Positions 1 through 8,028 of a stretch of DNA of 19,519 nt are shown one piece after another (position 1 is the stretch's first letter; the number at the start of each line of letters is the position of its first letter). The notes beneath the pieces were generated by a model. It had not been told where the DNA came from and searched no databases. It saw only the letters and a program-made list of their open reading frames with translations. The position numbers and the translations under genes are program-made. Source of the DNA: JABJPE01 sp036340215 (GTDB taxonomy: Bacteria > Pseudomonadota > Gammaproteobacteria > Comchoanobacterales > Comchoanobacteraceae); the NCBI GenBank assembly GCA_036340215.1, contig JAYYZF010000054.1:1-19519 (forward strand), written 5' to 3'.

Positions 1-4
1 TACT

Positions 5-490
5 ATGGATAAAACTACTAAAACGATAAGTATTACTATTCCTATTTTGCATGCTGGGGAAGACCTAGGAGAAACTTTAGACTTTGCCTTAAAACAAACT
101 TTTAGAAATAATATGTTTTGAGAATTTTTCTACTAATGAATCTGTTAAAATAATAAATCATTATATTCAAAGATATCCTTAATTAATAAACTATCAAAAA
201 CATCTAAAAATACTTCGTCTCTTGTCGAGCCACAATACATATTTCTCCTAGATTCTGACGATATAATTCATGAATGGTATTGTGAAAAAGTAATAAAGAT
301 AAAACAATTGCAAAATAACTATCCTAATCTTTACCCCTAAGGCATAAAGTTCTTTAATATATTTTATTATATAGATCTTATTGTGTGGCTATTGATGCTA
401 TTTGTGAGTATTTTTGCTCTAAGGGAAGCTTATACTAGCTATATAGAGTTTTTAGACAAATTAAAATATTATTTGATGCGTAATATTTAG
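5..490 (+). pseudogene. Decayed family 2 glycosyltransferase
   Basis: Pieces of a GT-A fold, family 2 glycosyltransferase can be read, but only by changing frame. From the ATG at 5, one frame gives the typical beta1/alpha1 start (TISITIPILHAGEDLGETLD, then ALKQTF) and stops at 119-121. Another frame (about 126-180) continues with a helix ending in IINHYIQRYP. The first frame resumes at about 182 and contains the nucleotide-sugar/metal motif in YIFLLDSDD (near 236-262), with a stop at 338-340. A further piece (RSYCVAIDAICEYF, 373-438) lies in a third frame, and the first frame ends at 488-490. With further stops it may extend to about 670, where RYIRVKNGLLRVFLRLS is legible. Such enzymes move sugars onto LPS or capsule acceptors. 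This copy cannot make an intact protein. Family assignment is fairly secure; the 3' limit and original acceptor are not known. Confidence 0.75.
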
Positions 491-633
491 ATATATTTTA
501 TATGGTAACATAATGAAAAATATGATAGTATTCATTTTGTTTTTATTTTAAATATTGAACGTTACATTCGTGTTAAGAACGGCCTTTTACGGGTATTCTT
601 AAGATTAAGTATTCTATCCCTAAGATTATTTTC

Positions 634-3600
634 ATGTTGCAGAACGAACAAGCACAAAACTCTCTTGAGCTAAATAACTTTTCCTATGAAGACTTAAATC
701 ATAGTGTAGGCTTGAAAAAGTTAGATGAGAAGTTTCTTTCTTATTTACGTAGTAACCATACTGAAACTTATGATTCATTAATTTCATATAGATCTGGTTC
801 CTGCGATGATTTGAGTAATTTTCTTTTAGATGTTGCTAGATGTTTAGAATTTTTTATAGCAGATTTATTCAAAATAAATAATTATGTACAAGCTATTACA
901 AAAAGTTACTTAGACGATAACCCAATTCTTAACTTCAAAAATATATTTGTTATCAAGGAGTCTAAAAGAAATATTAGAAATATTCACACTATGCCAGGTT
1001 TTGTTGAATTACAATCTTGGCTTTCAAACCAGCTACAATGCCATAACTTATTAAACGCCGATATTGAGTTATCTGTCTCCCAACTTGCAATGATATACTT
1101 GACTGATAGAGAGTTATACAAAGAACAAATAGCAAGCTTAATAGAATGGTGTTGCCATTGCCAAGTAACTGAAGATGCTAAAGAATTTGTTGATGGTTGG
1201 ATAAGCTTCCAGTTGCCACAAAGGGTTATTACAACGGAGCTAATTAGTGTTACGAAGAAGGATAAGATTGCATATAAATCAGAAACAGATCTCTACAGAA
1301 GGGATGGTTTCGTTTTAACAGATCAGGGTAAAGACGCAAGAGAAGTTAGATCTGATATTAATCAATGTATATATTGCCATGATAAAGATGGAGATTTTTG
1401 CTCAAAAGGATTTCCTGTTAATAAAAAAGATCCAGATCTTGGATTTAAGAGGAATGATTTGGATAATCATTTGTTAGGCTGCCCTCTAGAGCAGAAGATT
1501 TCAGAAATGAATTTATTAAAAAAAGAGGGCCTCGTAATTGCCCCATTTGCTGTAATCATGAGGGATAATCCAACTTGTGCTCTTACTGGCCATAGAATTT
1601 GTAATGATTGTCAAAAGGCCTGTATTTTCCAAAAGCAAGATCCAGTTGATGTGCCACAAATCGAAACAAAAATTTTAAAGGATTTGCTCGCTCTACCTTG
1701 GGGTGTTGAAATATACGATTTATTCACGAAGTGGAACCCCTTGATACAAGATACTTATTTTATGCAGGATTATAATGGTTACAAGGTATTAGTGATGGGA
1801 ATGGGGCCCTCGGGTATAACTTTATCTCATTATTTGTTGATGGAGGGATGTGCTGTAGTAGGTATGGATGGCCTGAAGATTGAGGATCTTGAGAATGATC
1901 TGCTTACAAGACCCGTAAAGTTTTTCAAAGATATAGCTGATAATGATCTTGGGCAGAGGAAGGTTTTAGGTTTTGGTGGTGTAGCAGAATACGGTATAAC
2001 AGCTCGCTGGAACAAAAATTATTTAAAGCTTGTTTATTTAAGCCTTTTGAGAAAAAAATATTTTCAGGTCTTAGGTTCTGTAAGGTTCGGAGGCACTATT
2101 ACCATTCAGGATGCTTGGGATATAGGCTTTGATCATCTTGCAATAGCTGTTGGAGCTGGTTTGCCGAAAGAAATGAATATTCCAGGTAGCCTTGCAAAGG
2201 GCATGCGAGCTGCAAATGATTTTCTCATGGCTTTGCATTTAACTGGGGCAACAAAGTCTGATAGCTTCGCAAATTTACAAGTTGAGCTGCCAGCTTTAGT
2301 TATTGGTGGTGGTTTAACTGGTGTTGATACGGCTACTGAACTACAGGCTTTGTATATTCAGCAAGTAGAACGAGTTTTAAATCGTTATGAGACTTTAATT
2401 TTTAAATGGAATAGCAAAGATATTAACGCCTATTTTCCTGATATAAGCCTAAAAAAACTTTATAAGTTTTTGCAGCATGGTAGAGAAGTTAGATTATGTA
2501 GATTAAAAGCGAGTGAGGCTGGAGAAAAGCCTAACTTTGCTCCACTACTTCGCAAATGGGGAGGAGTAACTATAGTCTATCGTAAGCGTATGATTGATTC
2601 TCCTGCATATAGAAATAATCACTTTGAACTTCAAAAAGCTTTAGAAGAGGGCATTTATTATGCAGAATGTTGTGACCCCAAGAAAGTTATACTAGACGAG
2701 AATCAATATGTTAAAGCTCTTAAAGTAAAAAATTTTAAAAATGATATTGATGTAGACTTTGAGTTTCCTGCCAAAAATATATTTTTTGCAACAGGTGCAA
2801 AGCCAAATGTTGCTTATGGGTTTGAGCATGCAAAAGACATACAGAGACTAGGTTATTCATATGTCCTCCAGGATGAAAATGAACAATCTATAAAGTCATC
2901 TTCAGAAAATAAGCACTGTAAGGATAGGCACCTTGATTTCTTTAGTAGTTATAATGATGGTAGTCACAAGGTCTCTGTTATTGGCGATACTAACCCAGCA
3001 TTTCAAGGTAGTGTTGTTAAAGCAATAGCATCAGCAAAACAAAGCTATAAAAAAATAGTTTCAGACTTACGCCAGAATATTCCTCTTACTCACATCAGTA
3101 AAGATAGTTGTGAGAGTATGATGAGTAATCTTAGCTTATTACAACATAGTTATATTTTAGCACAAGAGATAGAAGATAACTGTATAAAAGTCACGATTTA
3201 TGCTCCACTTGCATTAAAAAATTTCAAGTTAGGGAATTTTTTCAGAGTACAAAATTACGAAAAGGAAAATAGGGAAAATTTTATTGAACCTGTGAGTATC
3301 TTCCCCAGTCATATCAGTGATGATAAAACTAACTTTACTTGTTATATTGAGAAAAAGTTAGCAAGGTTATTGTGTCGTTATTGGCAAGTTGGCGAAAAAG
3401 TTGCAATTATGGGGCCAACCGGGGTTAGGGCTAATATTAAGGATGATCATAACCACACGTTATTATTTTTTGATAATACTCAAATTGGCCCAGTAAGATT
3501 ATTGGCCGAACGTATACGGCAGTTTGGTTACAGAGTTGATTTAGTCTTATCTTTAGACAGTATTTCTCAACTTTATGCCTACGAAAGCTTAAAAGAAGTT

Positions 3601-4059
3601 GCGAATGAATTAATTATATGTTGCTCCGAGAAGTCTGAAGAAGCAACGAGGCTCCCTAATTTATATTTTGGTGAATTGAGTGATGTAATTCTAAAATCAT
3701 CAAGACATAACAATATTATTCTTGGTTCTGTTACTAAAATAATTGTAAAAGGCCAGAGTGACCTTATTAATAGAGTAAAGTCTCTGAGGTTTGATATTTT
3801 GCCAGAACAATTCAAAATGCAGCCTAAGACTACAGCCTCAGTGCTTGGTCCAATGCAGTGTATGTTAAAAGGAGTATGCGCACAATGCTTGCAGTGGCAA
3901 ATTGATCCGGTTTCTGGTGAAAGAACTAAGGCTGTATACAGTTGCTCTTGGCAAGATCAGCCACTCGAAATTATTGCTCTTGATCATCTTGAGTCAAGAA
4001 ATGATTGTAGTGGCGATGTTATTTCAAAGTTAAATGAGCTATATCTTGATGATTTTTAG
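634..4059 (+). CDS. Large FAD/iron-sulfur NAD(P)H oxidoreductase, GltD/NfnB-like and PyrK/NfnA-like halves fused
   Basis: A 1141-residue flavoprotein. Residues 1-230 match no domain I know. Residues 245-330 hold eight cysteines (245, 248, 256, 283, 315, 323, 326, 330) arranged like the two-cluster [4Fe-4S] N-domain of glutamate synthase small subunit. Next comes a two-dinucleotide-fold flavoprotein: FAD motif GMGPSG at 389-394 and NADPH-type motif GGGLTG at 558-563, then VTIVYRKR at 645-652. About 70 extra residues lie between the last two. From about 840 the chain resembles an FNR-like electron-transfer subunit (MGPTG at 926-930), closing with four cysteines at 1076, 1082, 1085 and 1104, as in the [2Fe-2S] end of PyrK/NfnA. 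This suggests electron transfer between NAD(P)H and another carrier, but the substrate is unknown. No GltB-like glutaminase or synthase domain is present. No Shine-Dalgarno is visible before the ATG; a TTG directly follows it. gpsA lies 47 bases downstream. Confidence 0.85.
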   Translation: MLQNEQAQNSLELNNFSYEDLNHSVGLKKLDEKFLSYLRSNHTETYDSLISYRSGSCDDLSNFLLDVARCLEFFIADLFKINNYVQAITKSYLDDNPILNFKNIFVIKESKRNIRNIHTMPGFVELQSWLSNQLQCHNLLNADIELSVSQLAMIYLTDRELYKEQIASLIEWCCHCQVTEDAKEFVDGWISFQLPQRVITTELISVTKKDKIAYKSETDLYRRDGFVLTDQGKDAREVRSDINQCIYCHDKDGDFCSKGFPVNKKDPDLGFKRNDLDNHLLGCPLEQKISEMNLLKKEGLVIAPFAVIMRDNPTCALTGHRICNDCQKACIFQKQDPVDVPQIETKILKDLLALPWGVEIYDLFTKWNPLIQDTYFMQDYNGYKVLVMGMGPSGITLSHYLLMEGCAVVGMDGLKIEDLENDLLTRPVKFFKDIADNDLGQRKVLGFGGVAEYGITARWNKNYLKLVYLSLLRKKYFQVLGSVRFGGTITIQDAWDIGFDHLAIAVGAGLPKEMNIPGSLAKGMRAANDFLMALHLTGATKSDSFANLQVELPALVIGGGLTGVDTATELQALYIQQVERVLNRYETLIFKWNSKDINAYFPDISLKKLYKFLQHGREVRLCRLKASEAGEKPNFAPLLRKWGGVTIVYRKRMIDSPAYRNNHFELQKALEEGIYYAECCDPKKVILDENQYVKALKVKNFKNDIDVDFEFPAKNIFFATGAKPNVAYGFEHAKDIQRLGYSYVLQDENEQSIKSSSENKHCKDRHLDFFSSYNDGSHKVSVIGDTNPAFQGSVVKAIASAKQSYKKIVSDLRQNIPLTHISKDSCESMMSNLSLLQHSYILAQEIEDNCIKVTIYAPLALKNFKLGNFFRVQNYEKENRENFIEPVSIFPSHISDDKTNFTCYIEKKLARLLCRYWQVGEKVAIMGPTGVRANIKDDHNHTLLFFDNTQIGPVRLLAERIRQFGYRVDLVLSLDSISQLYAYESLKEVANELIICCSEKSEEATRLPNLYFGELSDVILKSSRHNNIILGSVTKIIVKGQSDLINRVKSLRFDILPEQFKMQPKTTASVLGPMQCMLKGVCAQCLQWQIDPVSGERTKAVYSCSWQDQPLEIIALDHLESRNDCSGDVISKLNELYLDDF

Positions 4060-4095
4060 TATTTGGTATACGCTTAGATATATTTTTACTTGTGT

Positions 4096-4100
4096 TGAGG
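4096..4100 (+). promoter_or_regulatory. Shine-Dalgarno deciding the gpsA start
   Basis: TGAGG lies six bases before the ATG at 4107. A GTG at 4092 is in frame but would put this motif inside the coding region and has no such sequence ahead of it, so the ATG is preferred. Confidence 0.7.
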
Positions 4101-4106
4101 TTATTG

Positions 4107-5135
4107 ATGCAAAAATTACTTCATTGTAAGAACGTTTTAGTTTTAGGTTCAGGGTCTTGGGGTACAGCTTTTGCTCTACATTTGGCAAGGTTAAACTACA
4201 ATGTTTCACTTTGGGGTCATCCTGTGACTGATTTATATGCTATGCAGGCTGATAGGTTAAACGAGAAGTATTTGCCTGGAATCCCATTCCCAGATAATTT
4301 ACATGTCGTGACTAACTTAGAGCAGGCAGTTCGAAGTTGTGACTTGCTTTTTTGTATGGTGCCAAGTTTTGCATTTGTTAACTTGCTCAATGACTTGGCA
4401 GGTATATATCCAAATGATTTACCTTTTGTTTGGGGGAGCAAAGGAATTATACATGCTGATAGTAATTTTGTTTTTTTAGACCAAAAAGTAGACGAAATTC
4501 TTGGGCCTAATATTCAAAAAGCTGTGGTCTCTGGTCCAACCTTTGCTTGTGAGGTTGCTTCTATGCAGCCAACTGCGGCTGTTGTTGCCTCAAAAGATAA
4601 GAAGTTAGCTACACAGCTCCAATTGATACTTCATAGTGATAATTTTAGAATATACACATCTTCTGATGTAAGAGGCGTACAGGTTTGTAGTGCAATTAAA
4701 AATGTGATTGCAATTGCAGCAGGAGTTTCAGATGGCCTGAAGATGGGAGATAATGCGAGGAGCGCTTTAATCACTAGAGGCCTAGTCGAAATGAGTAGAA
4801 TTGGGACTAAGGTAGGTTGCAAGCAAGACACTTTAATGGGGCTAGCTGGCATGGGTGATTTAATTCTTACTTGTACTAGCGATAAATCTAGAAATAGGCG
4901 GTTAGGCTTAGCTTTAGGAGAGGGCTTAGACCTTGAGCAGGCCAAAGATAAAATTGGCCAGGTTGTTGAGGGTTATCATAATGCAATGACTATTTTAAAA
5001 TTTGCTAAAACTAATAACTTAGAGTTGCCAATTACTGCTCAAGTATGCTCACTTTTAAATAATGAGGTTTCTCCAAAAGAAGCTGTACAAAACCTGTTAA
5101 ATAGGGCTCCGCGTGCTGAGTATAGTTTAATTTAG
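4107..5135 (+). CDS. gpsA: Glycerol-3-phosphate dehydrogenase [NAD(P)+]
   Basis: Reduces dihydroxyacetone phosphate to sn-glycerol-3-phosphate in the cytoplasm, supplying the backbone for phospholipids. The protein has 342 residues from the ATG chosen here (the E. coli enzyme has 339). The nucleotide-binding loop GSGSWG is at residues 14-19. The family segment SAIKNVIAIAAGVSDGLKMG carries the expected catalytic lysine (K198), followed by NARSALITRGLVEM and the GMGDLILTCTS stretch, all characteristic of GpsA. It lies 47 bases after the large flavoprotein gene in the same direction, so co-transcription is possible. In many relatives it follows secB/grxC, which are absent here. Its stop codon is only two bases from the stop of the opposing trmL. 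The identification is secure. Confidence 0.97.
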   Translation: MQKLLHCKNVLVLGSGSWGTAFALHLARLNYNVSLWGHPVTDLYAMQADRLNEKYLPGIPFPDNLHVVTNLEQAVRSCDLLFCMVPSFAFVNLLNDLAGIYPNDLPFVWGSKGIIHADSNFVFLDQKVDEILGPNIQKAVVSGPTFACEVASMQPTAAVVASKDKKLATQLQLILHSDNFRIYTSSDVRGVQVCSAIKNVIAIAAGVSDGLKMGDNARSALITRGLVEMSRIGTKVGCKQDTLMGLAGMGDLILTCTSDKSRNRRLGLALGEGLDLEQAKDKIGQVVEGYHNAMTILKFAKTNNLELPITAQVCSLLNNEVSPKEAVQNLLNRAPRAEYSLI

Positions 5136-5137
5136 AC

Positions 5138-5599
5138 TTATTTAAGATTTCCGTAATTATCTTGCCTGAGAGCTTCGAATAAACCAATGGCCACTGAATT
5201 TGATAAATTTATTGAACGTGAGTTTTCGTTCATAGGTATTCTGGCTTTCTGTATATTGCTATTTTCAAGTATTTCATTAGGTAGGCCCTTAGTTTCTGGC
5301 CCAAATAGTAGATAAGTATTTTTTGCGTATGTTAGAGAATCAAATCGGCGCTTGGCTTTGGTGGAATAGGCGATTATTTGCTCTGACTTATGCTTTGCAT
5401 AAAACTTTTCCCAGTTATCATATTTAATTAAATTAGTCAGTTCATGGTAGTCTAAGCCAGCACGTCGTACTTTTTTGCTGCTGAAGTCAAAGGCGGTAGG
5501 TAGTATTATATGTAGAATGCAATTTGTATTAGCACAAAGACGAATAATATTCCCAGTGTTTGGAGGTATCTCAGGCTGATATAAAACTATATTAATCAA
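5138..5599 (-). CDS. trmL: tRNA (cytidine/uridine-34-2'-O)-methyltransferase
   Basis: SPOUT-class knotted methyltransferase that 2'-O-methylates the wobble base of tRNA-Leu isoacceptors using S-adenosylmethionine. The chain shows the TrmL pattern: INIVLYQPEIPPNTGNIIRL at the N-terminus, then LLFGPETKGLP and IPMNENSRSINLSNSVAIGL, which form the knot and SAM pocket. The frame is open further upstream, to an ATG at 5650 and another at 5698, but those starts overlap mlaA, lack a Shine-Dalgarno and add residues not found in the family. A TTG at 5599 gives 153 residues (E. coli TrmL has 157), one base after the mlaA stop, which suggests translational coupling. No strong ribosome site precedes the TTG, so the start remains the weakest part of this call. 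It is the last gene of the kdsD-lptC-mlaA-trmL run and meets gpsA tail to tail. Confidence 0.92.
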   Translation of the reverse strand: MINIVLYQPEIPPNTGNIIRLCANTNCILHIILPTAFDFSSKKVRRAGLDYHELTNLIKYDNWEKFYAKHKSEQIIAYSTKAKRRFDSLTYAKNTYLLFGPETKGLPNEILENSNIQKARIPMNENSRSINLSNSVAIGLFEALRQDNYGNLK

Positions 5600-5600
5600 G

Positions 5601-6299
5601 TTAATCTGTATCTTGGTTTGTAATTTGGCTCCGCCTTTGCAAAAAAGCATTGCGAACAAATATATAGGAATCAAATGCTTTATCAATGTTCTTATCATAT
5701 GGAAGCATAGCTGATCTGTAGTTTATTGCTTTTAAGGCAAAAAGGTCTTCTGCCTTACTTCGCGGTTCTATTTGTTTCCAAGGAGATAAATACCAGCCAT
5801 CTACAGGATAAGAGATTGTATCATAAACCGTACTTGATCCAAGGAAAGGCAGCACAAGGTAAGGTGAGTCACTGTAACCCCATTTTGCTAAAGTACCACT
5901 AAATCTTTGGGTGTTTTTGTCAAGCCCCATTTCATCAGCCACATCGAATATTCCTAGTACACCAAAAGTACTATTAACAAAGAAGCGCCAGCTGTCTGAT
6001 ATAGCTTGCATAAGCTCTAGTTGAAGAATGTCATTGCCTATTGTGGTAATTTCATCGAGATTATCAAATACATTTGTTATTCTTCCCTCGACTTGATCAG
6101 GAATAACCGTGTCATATACTTTTGCAACAGGCCTTATAATAAATTTATCTACTTTAGTATTGAAATAAAAAACTTTTCTATTATATTTTTCGTATGGATC
6201 AGTTTCACTGACTGTCTTTGAGCATGCAGCTACAAGACTGAAAAAAATAATTGCCAAAGTATAGGTAAGATTTTTGCTTTTGTATGTCCTAGTACTCAA
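5601..6299 (-). CDS. mlaA: Outer-membrane lipoprotein MlaA (VacJ)
   Basis: The outer-membrane component of the Mla pathway. It forms a channel through which misplaced outer-leaflet phospholipids pass to periplasmic MlaC. The 232-residue protein begins with basic residues, a hydrophobic stretch and a lipobox LVAAC with the modified cysteine at about residue 26. The mature part shows the family's DPYEKYNRKVFYFN and RPVAKVYDTVIPDQV segments, then FFVNSTFGVLGIFDVA, SGTLAKWGYSDSPYLVLPF and the late DSYIFVRNAFLQRR. I chose the TTG at 6299 because GGAG lies six bases before it; an upstream in-frame TTG at 6320 has no such site. It sits 60 bases after lptC and directly before trmL. The partner genes mlaFEDCB are divergent, about 1.7 kb away, so all parts of the pathway lie in one neighbourhood. 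Confidence 0.95.
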   Translation of the reverse strand: MSTRTYKSKNLTYTLAIIFFSLVAACSKTVSETDPYEKYNRKVFYFNTKVDKFIIRPVAKVYDTVIPDQVEGRITNVFDNLDEITTIGNDILQLELMQAISDSWRFFVNSTFGVLGIFDVADEMGLDKNTQRFSGTLAKWGYSDSPYLVLPFLGSSTVYDTISYPVDGWYLSPWKQIEPRSKAEDLFALKAINYRSAMLPYDKNIDKAFDSYIFVRNAFLQRRSQITNQDTD

Positions 6300-6305
6300 A
6301 TTGTA

Positions 6306-6309
6306 CTCC
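6306..6309 (-). promoter_or_regulatory. Shine-Dalgarno deciding the mlaA TTG start
   Basis: GGAG on the minus strand, six bases ahead of the TTG at 6299. It supports a non-ATG start that gives a normal-length lipoprotein signal peptide. Confidence 0.65.
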
Positions 6310-6359
6310 GTGTAAAACAATAGTATGAGTTTGTCACTTATTCAAATATTCTTCAAGCA

Positions 6360-6905
6360 CTAATCTTGTTTTGTCTTAAAAAAACCACTTACTTCTGAAA
6401 AAAGATTAAAGTTTTTCTTGTTGAAGTCTATTTTTATTCCTTTTCCTCTGACGTTACTACCATTGTTAGTAAGATAAACAATATCTTCACCTAGAGCTAT
6501 TTTTGTTTTGAAGTCGACTAAAAGATTTTCTGTTTGTATTGAGTATTCATTTTTTTCATTTTTAGCTTGGCCAGACACACCATTTTTTAAGTATAGAATA
6601 TTTTCTTCTCGGAACCAGTCTGCGCTATTAGCAGTTAGTTCGTATCTTGTGTCAGTGAAAATATCTAGTTTTAAGTCTGATACTTTTATAGCTAATTCTT
6701 CTTCCTGGTAAATGCTTTTTGCCGCTATAGTATTACTTATTTTTCCATTTTCATCGTACTTCTTGTAAAGTAAGTTTTCTCCTTTTCTATAAATTACGGT
6801 TTCTGTTTCTTTTTCACTATCTGATAACACATACACGGTAGTGACAGAGACAATTAGGACTAAGCTTAGTAATACTAGTCTACTTGTTTTGAGGTTTATC
6901 TCCAT
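6360..6905 (-). CDS. lptC: LPS export bridge protein LptC
   Basis: A bitopic inner-membrane protein that takes lipopolysaccharide from the LptB2FG transporter and hands it to periplasmic LptA. The protein has 181 residues (E. coli LptC has 191). One membrane segment at about residues 7-27 is followed by a periplasmic beta-jellyroll-type sequence with recognisable repeats: a segment around AAKSIYQEEELAIKVSDLKL, then RYELTANSADWFREENILYLKNGV and IQTENLLVDFKTKIALGEDIVYL. It starts 23 bases after the kdsD stop and is probably translated from the same message. No strong Shine-Dalgarno is visible. In E. coli, lptA and lptB follow lptC directly; here mlaA follows instead, so those partners must be encoded elsewhere if present. 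LptC sequences diverge quickly, so the call rests on fold pattern, length and position after kdsD. Confidence 0.88.
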   Translation of the reverse strand: MEINLKTSRLVLLSLVLIVSVTTVYVLSDSEKETETVIYRKGENLLYKKYDENGKISNTIAAKSIYQEEELAIKVSDLKLDIFTDTRYELTANSADWFREENILYLKNGVSGQAKNEKNEYSIQTENLLVDFKTKIALGEDIVYLTNNGSNVRGKGIKIDFNKKNFNLFSEVSGFFKTKQD

Positions 6906-6928
6906 ATCGAAATTTACAGGTTATTTTT

Positions 6929-7906
6929 CTAAACAATTCCAGAGCCGATAATATCATGTATATGTAAAATACCGTTTATAGAATTACTTGAATCAACAAC
7001 AAATAAAGATGTAATTTTAAACTTTTTCAATAACTCGAGCGCATCTATTGCTAGCACATTCTCGCTTATAGTCTTGAAATTTGTTATCATTACTTGCTTA
7101 ATACTTGTGGTTTGGATGTCTATATTTTTTTCAAAGGTTCTACGTAAATCTCCGTCAGTGAAAATCCCAATAATATTTTCACTATTGCCTCGGTAGACAG
7201 CAACGGTTCCAAAGCCTTTATTTGTCATTTCAATAATGGCACTTGAGATTAATTCATTTTCTGATGCTCTAGGCAGTTCATCCGAGTGATGCATAATATC
7301 GATAACCCTTGTTGTCAGCCTTTTGCCAAGTTTACCTGACGGGTGTGATCTGGCGAAATCATCTTTGTTAAAACCTCTAGCTTCTAGGAGTGATACAGCC
7401 AGAGCATCGCCAAGAACTAATGTTTTTGTGGTGCTAGATGTTGGAGCGAGTCCTAAAGTACATGCTTCTGCATTTATTGCGATGCTTAGAAAAAAATCTG
7501 CATATTTTGCTAGAGTTGAGTTAGGTTGACCACAAATAGCAATAAGACAAACGTTTAAATTTTTGACTAGAGGCAATATCACCTTTAGCTCTTCAGATTC
7601 TCCTGAATAAGATATAGCAATTAATATGTCGTTTTTTGCAATTGTGCCACAATCGCCATGTCCTGCTTCAGAGGGGTGTAAAAAAAAAGCTGGAGTACCT
7701 GTGCTTGAAAAAGTTGCGGCAATTTTTCTTCCTATATGCCCAGACTTACCAACTCCTGTGATTATTACCTTGCCAGTACAACTTAGAATTTTTTCACAAA
7801 CTGAGTCGAACCTTGCATTCATTTCATGCTCAAGTTTTAGTAACTCGTTTATTTCTTCCATTACGATTTTCTTGCCTGTCTCGGCGAACTGTAAAGATGT
7901 CTTCAT
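6929..7906 (-). CDS. kdsD: D-arabinose 5-phosphate isomerase
   Basis: Converts ribulose 5-phosphate to arabinose 5-phosphate, the first committed step to Kdo, the inner-core sugar of LPS. The protein has 325 residues (E. coli KdsD has 328): a SIS sugar-isomerase domain (about 1-190) and two CBS motifs (about 200-325). Catalytic positions known from E. coli appear conserved: K54 in GVGKSGHIG, E106 in ISYSGESEEL, E147 in NAEACTLGLAPT and H188 in RSHPSGKLG. The ATG is preceded by GGAG at five bases' spacing. It heads the minus-strand run kdsD-lptC-mlaA-trmL. kdsC, which lies between kdsD and lptC in E. coli, is absent. The first gene of the mla operon diverges from it across 122 bases. Confidence 0.96.
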   Translation of the reverse strand: MKTSLQFAETGKKIVMEEINELLKLEHEMNARFDSVCEKILSCTGKVIITGVGKSGHIGRKIAATFSSTGTPAFFLHPSEAGHGDCGTIAKNDILIAISYSGESEELKVILPLVKNLNVCLIAICGQPNSTLAKYADFFLSIAINAEACTLGLAPTSSTTKTLVLGDALAVSLLEARGFNKDDFARSHPSGKLGKRLTTRVIDIMHHSDELPRASENELISSAIIEMTNKGFGTVAVYRGNSENIIGIFTDGDLRRTFEKNIDIQTTSIKQVMITNFKTISENVLAIDALELLKKFKITSLFVVDSSNSINGILHIHDIIGSGIV

Positions 7907-8028
7907 AGTAGCTCCAATTTGATTTTTAGTATATATTACGTTAATTAATTTTCCTAGTTCTTCTTGTTATTTGTTTCGTTTTTGTTCACAATAATGTACT
8001 AAGGAATCTTACGTTAGGGATATTAAAA
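7907..8028. promoter_or_regulatory. Divergent promoter region between kdsD and mlaF
   Basis: These 122 AT-rich bases must hold the start signals of two oppositely directed envelope operons. A TATACT on the minus strand (7928-7933) is a reasonable -10 for kdsD, but the expected -35 position is poor. I see no convincing sigma-70 pair toward mlaF. The gap's role follows mainly from gene orientation. Confidence 0.45.
8016..8020 (+). promoter_or_regulatory. Shine-Dalgarno deciding the mlaF TTG start
   Basis: AGGGA lies eight bases before the TTG at 8029. No in-frame ATG is available nearby, and the TTG start gives the expected ABC-ATPase N-terminus. Confidence 0.65.

Noticed and set aside
600..633. 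Promoter for the large flavoprotein gene (TATTCT near 610)
   Set aside because: The -35 match is poor and the region is decayed coding sequence with frequent chance AT-rich boxes.
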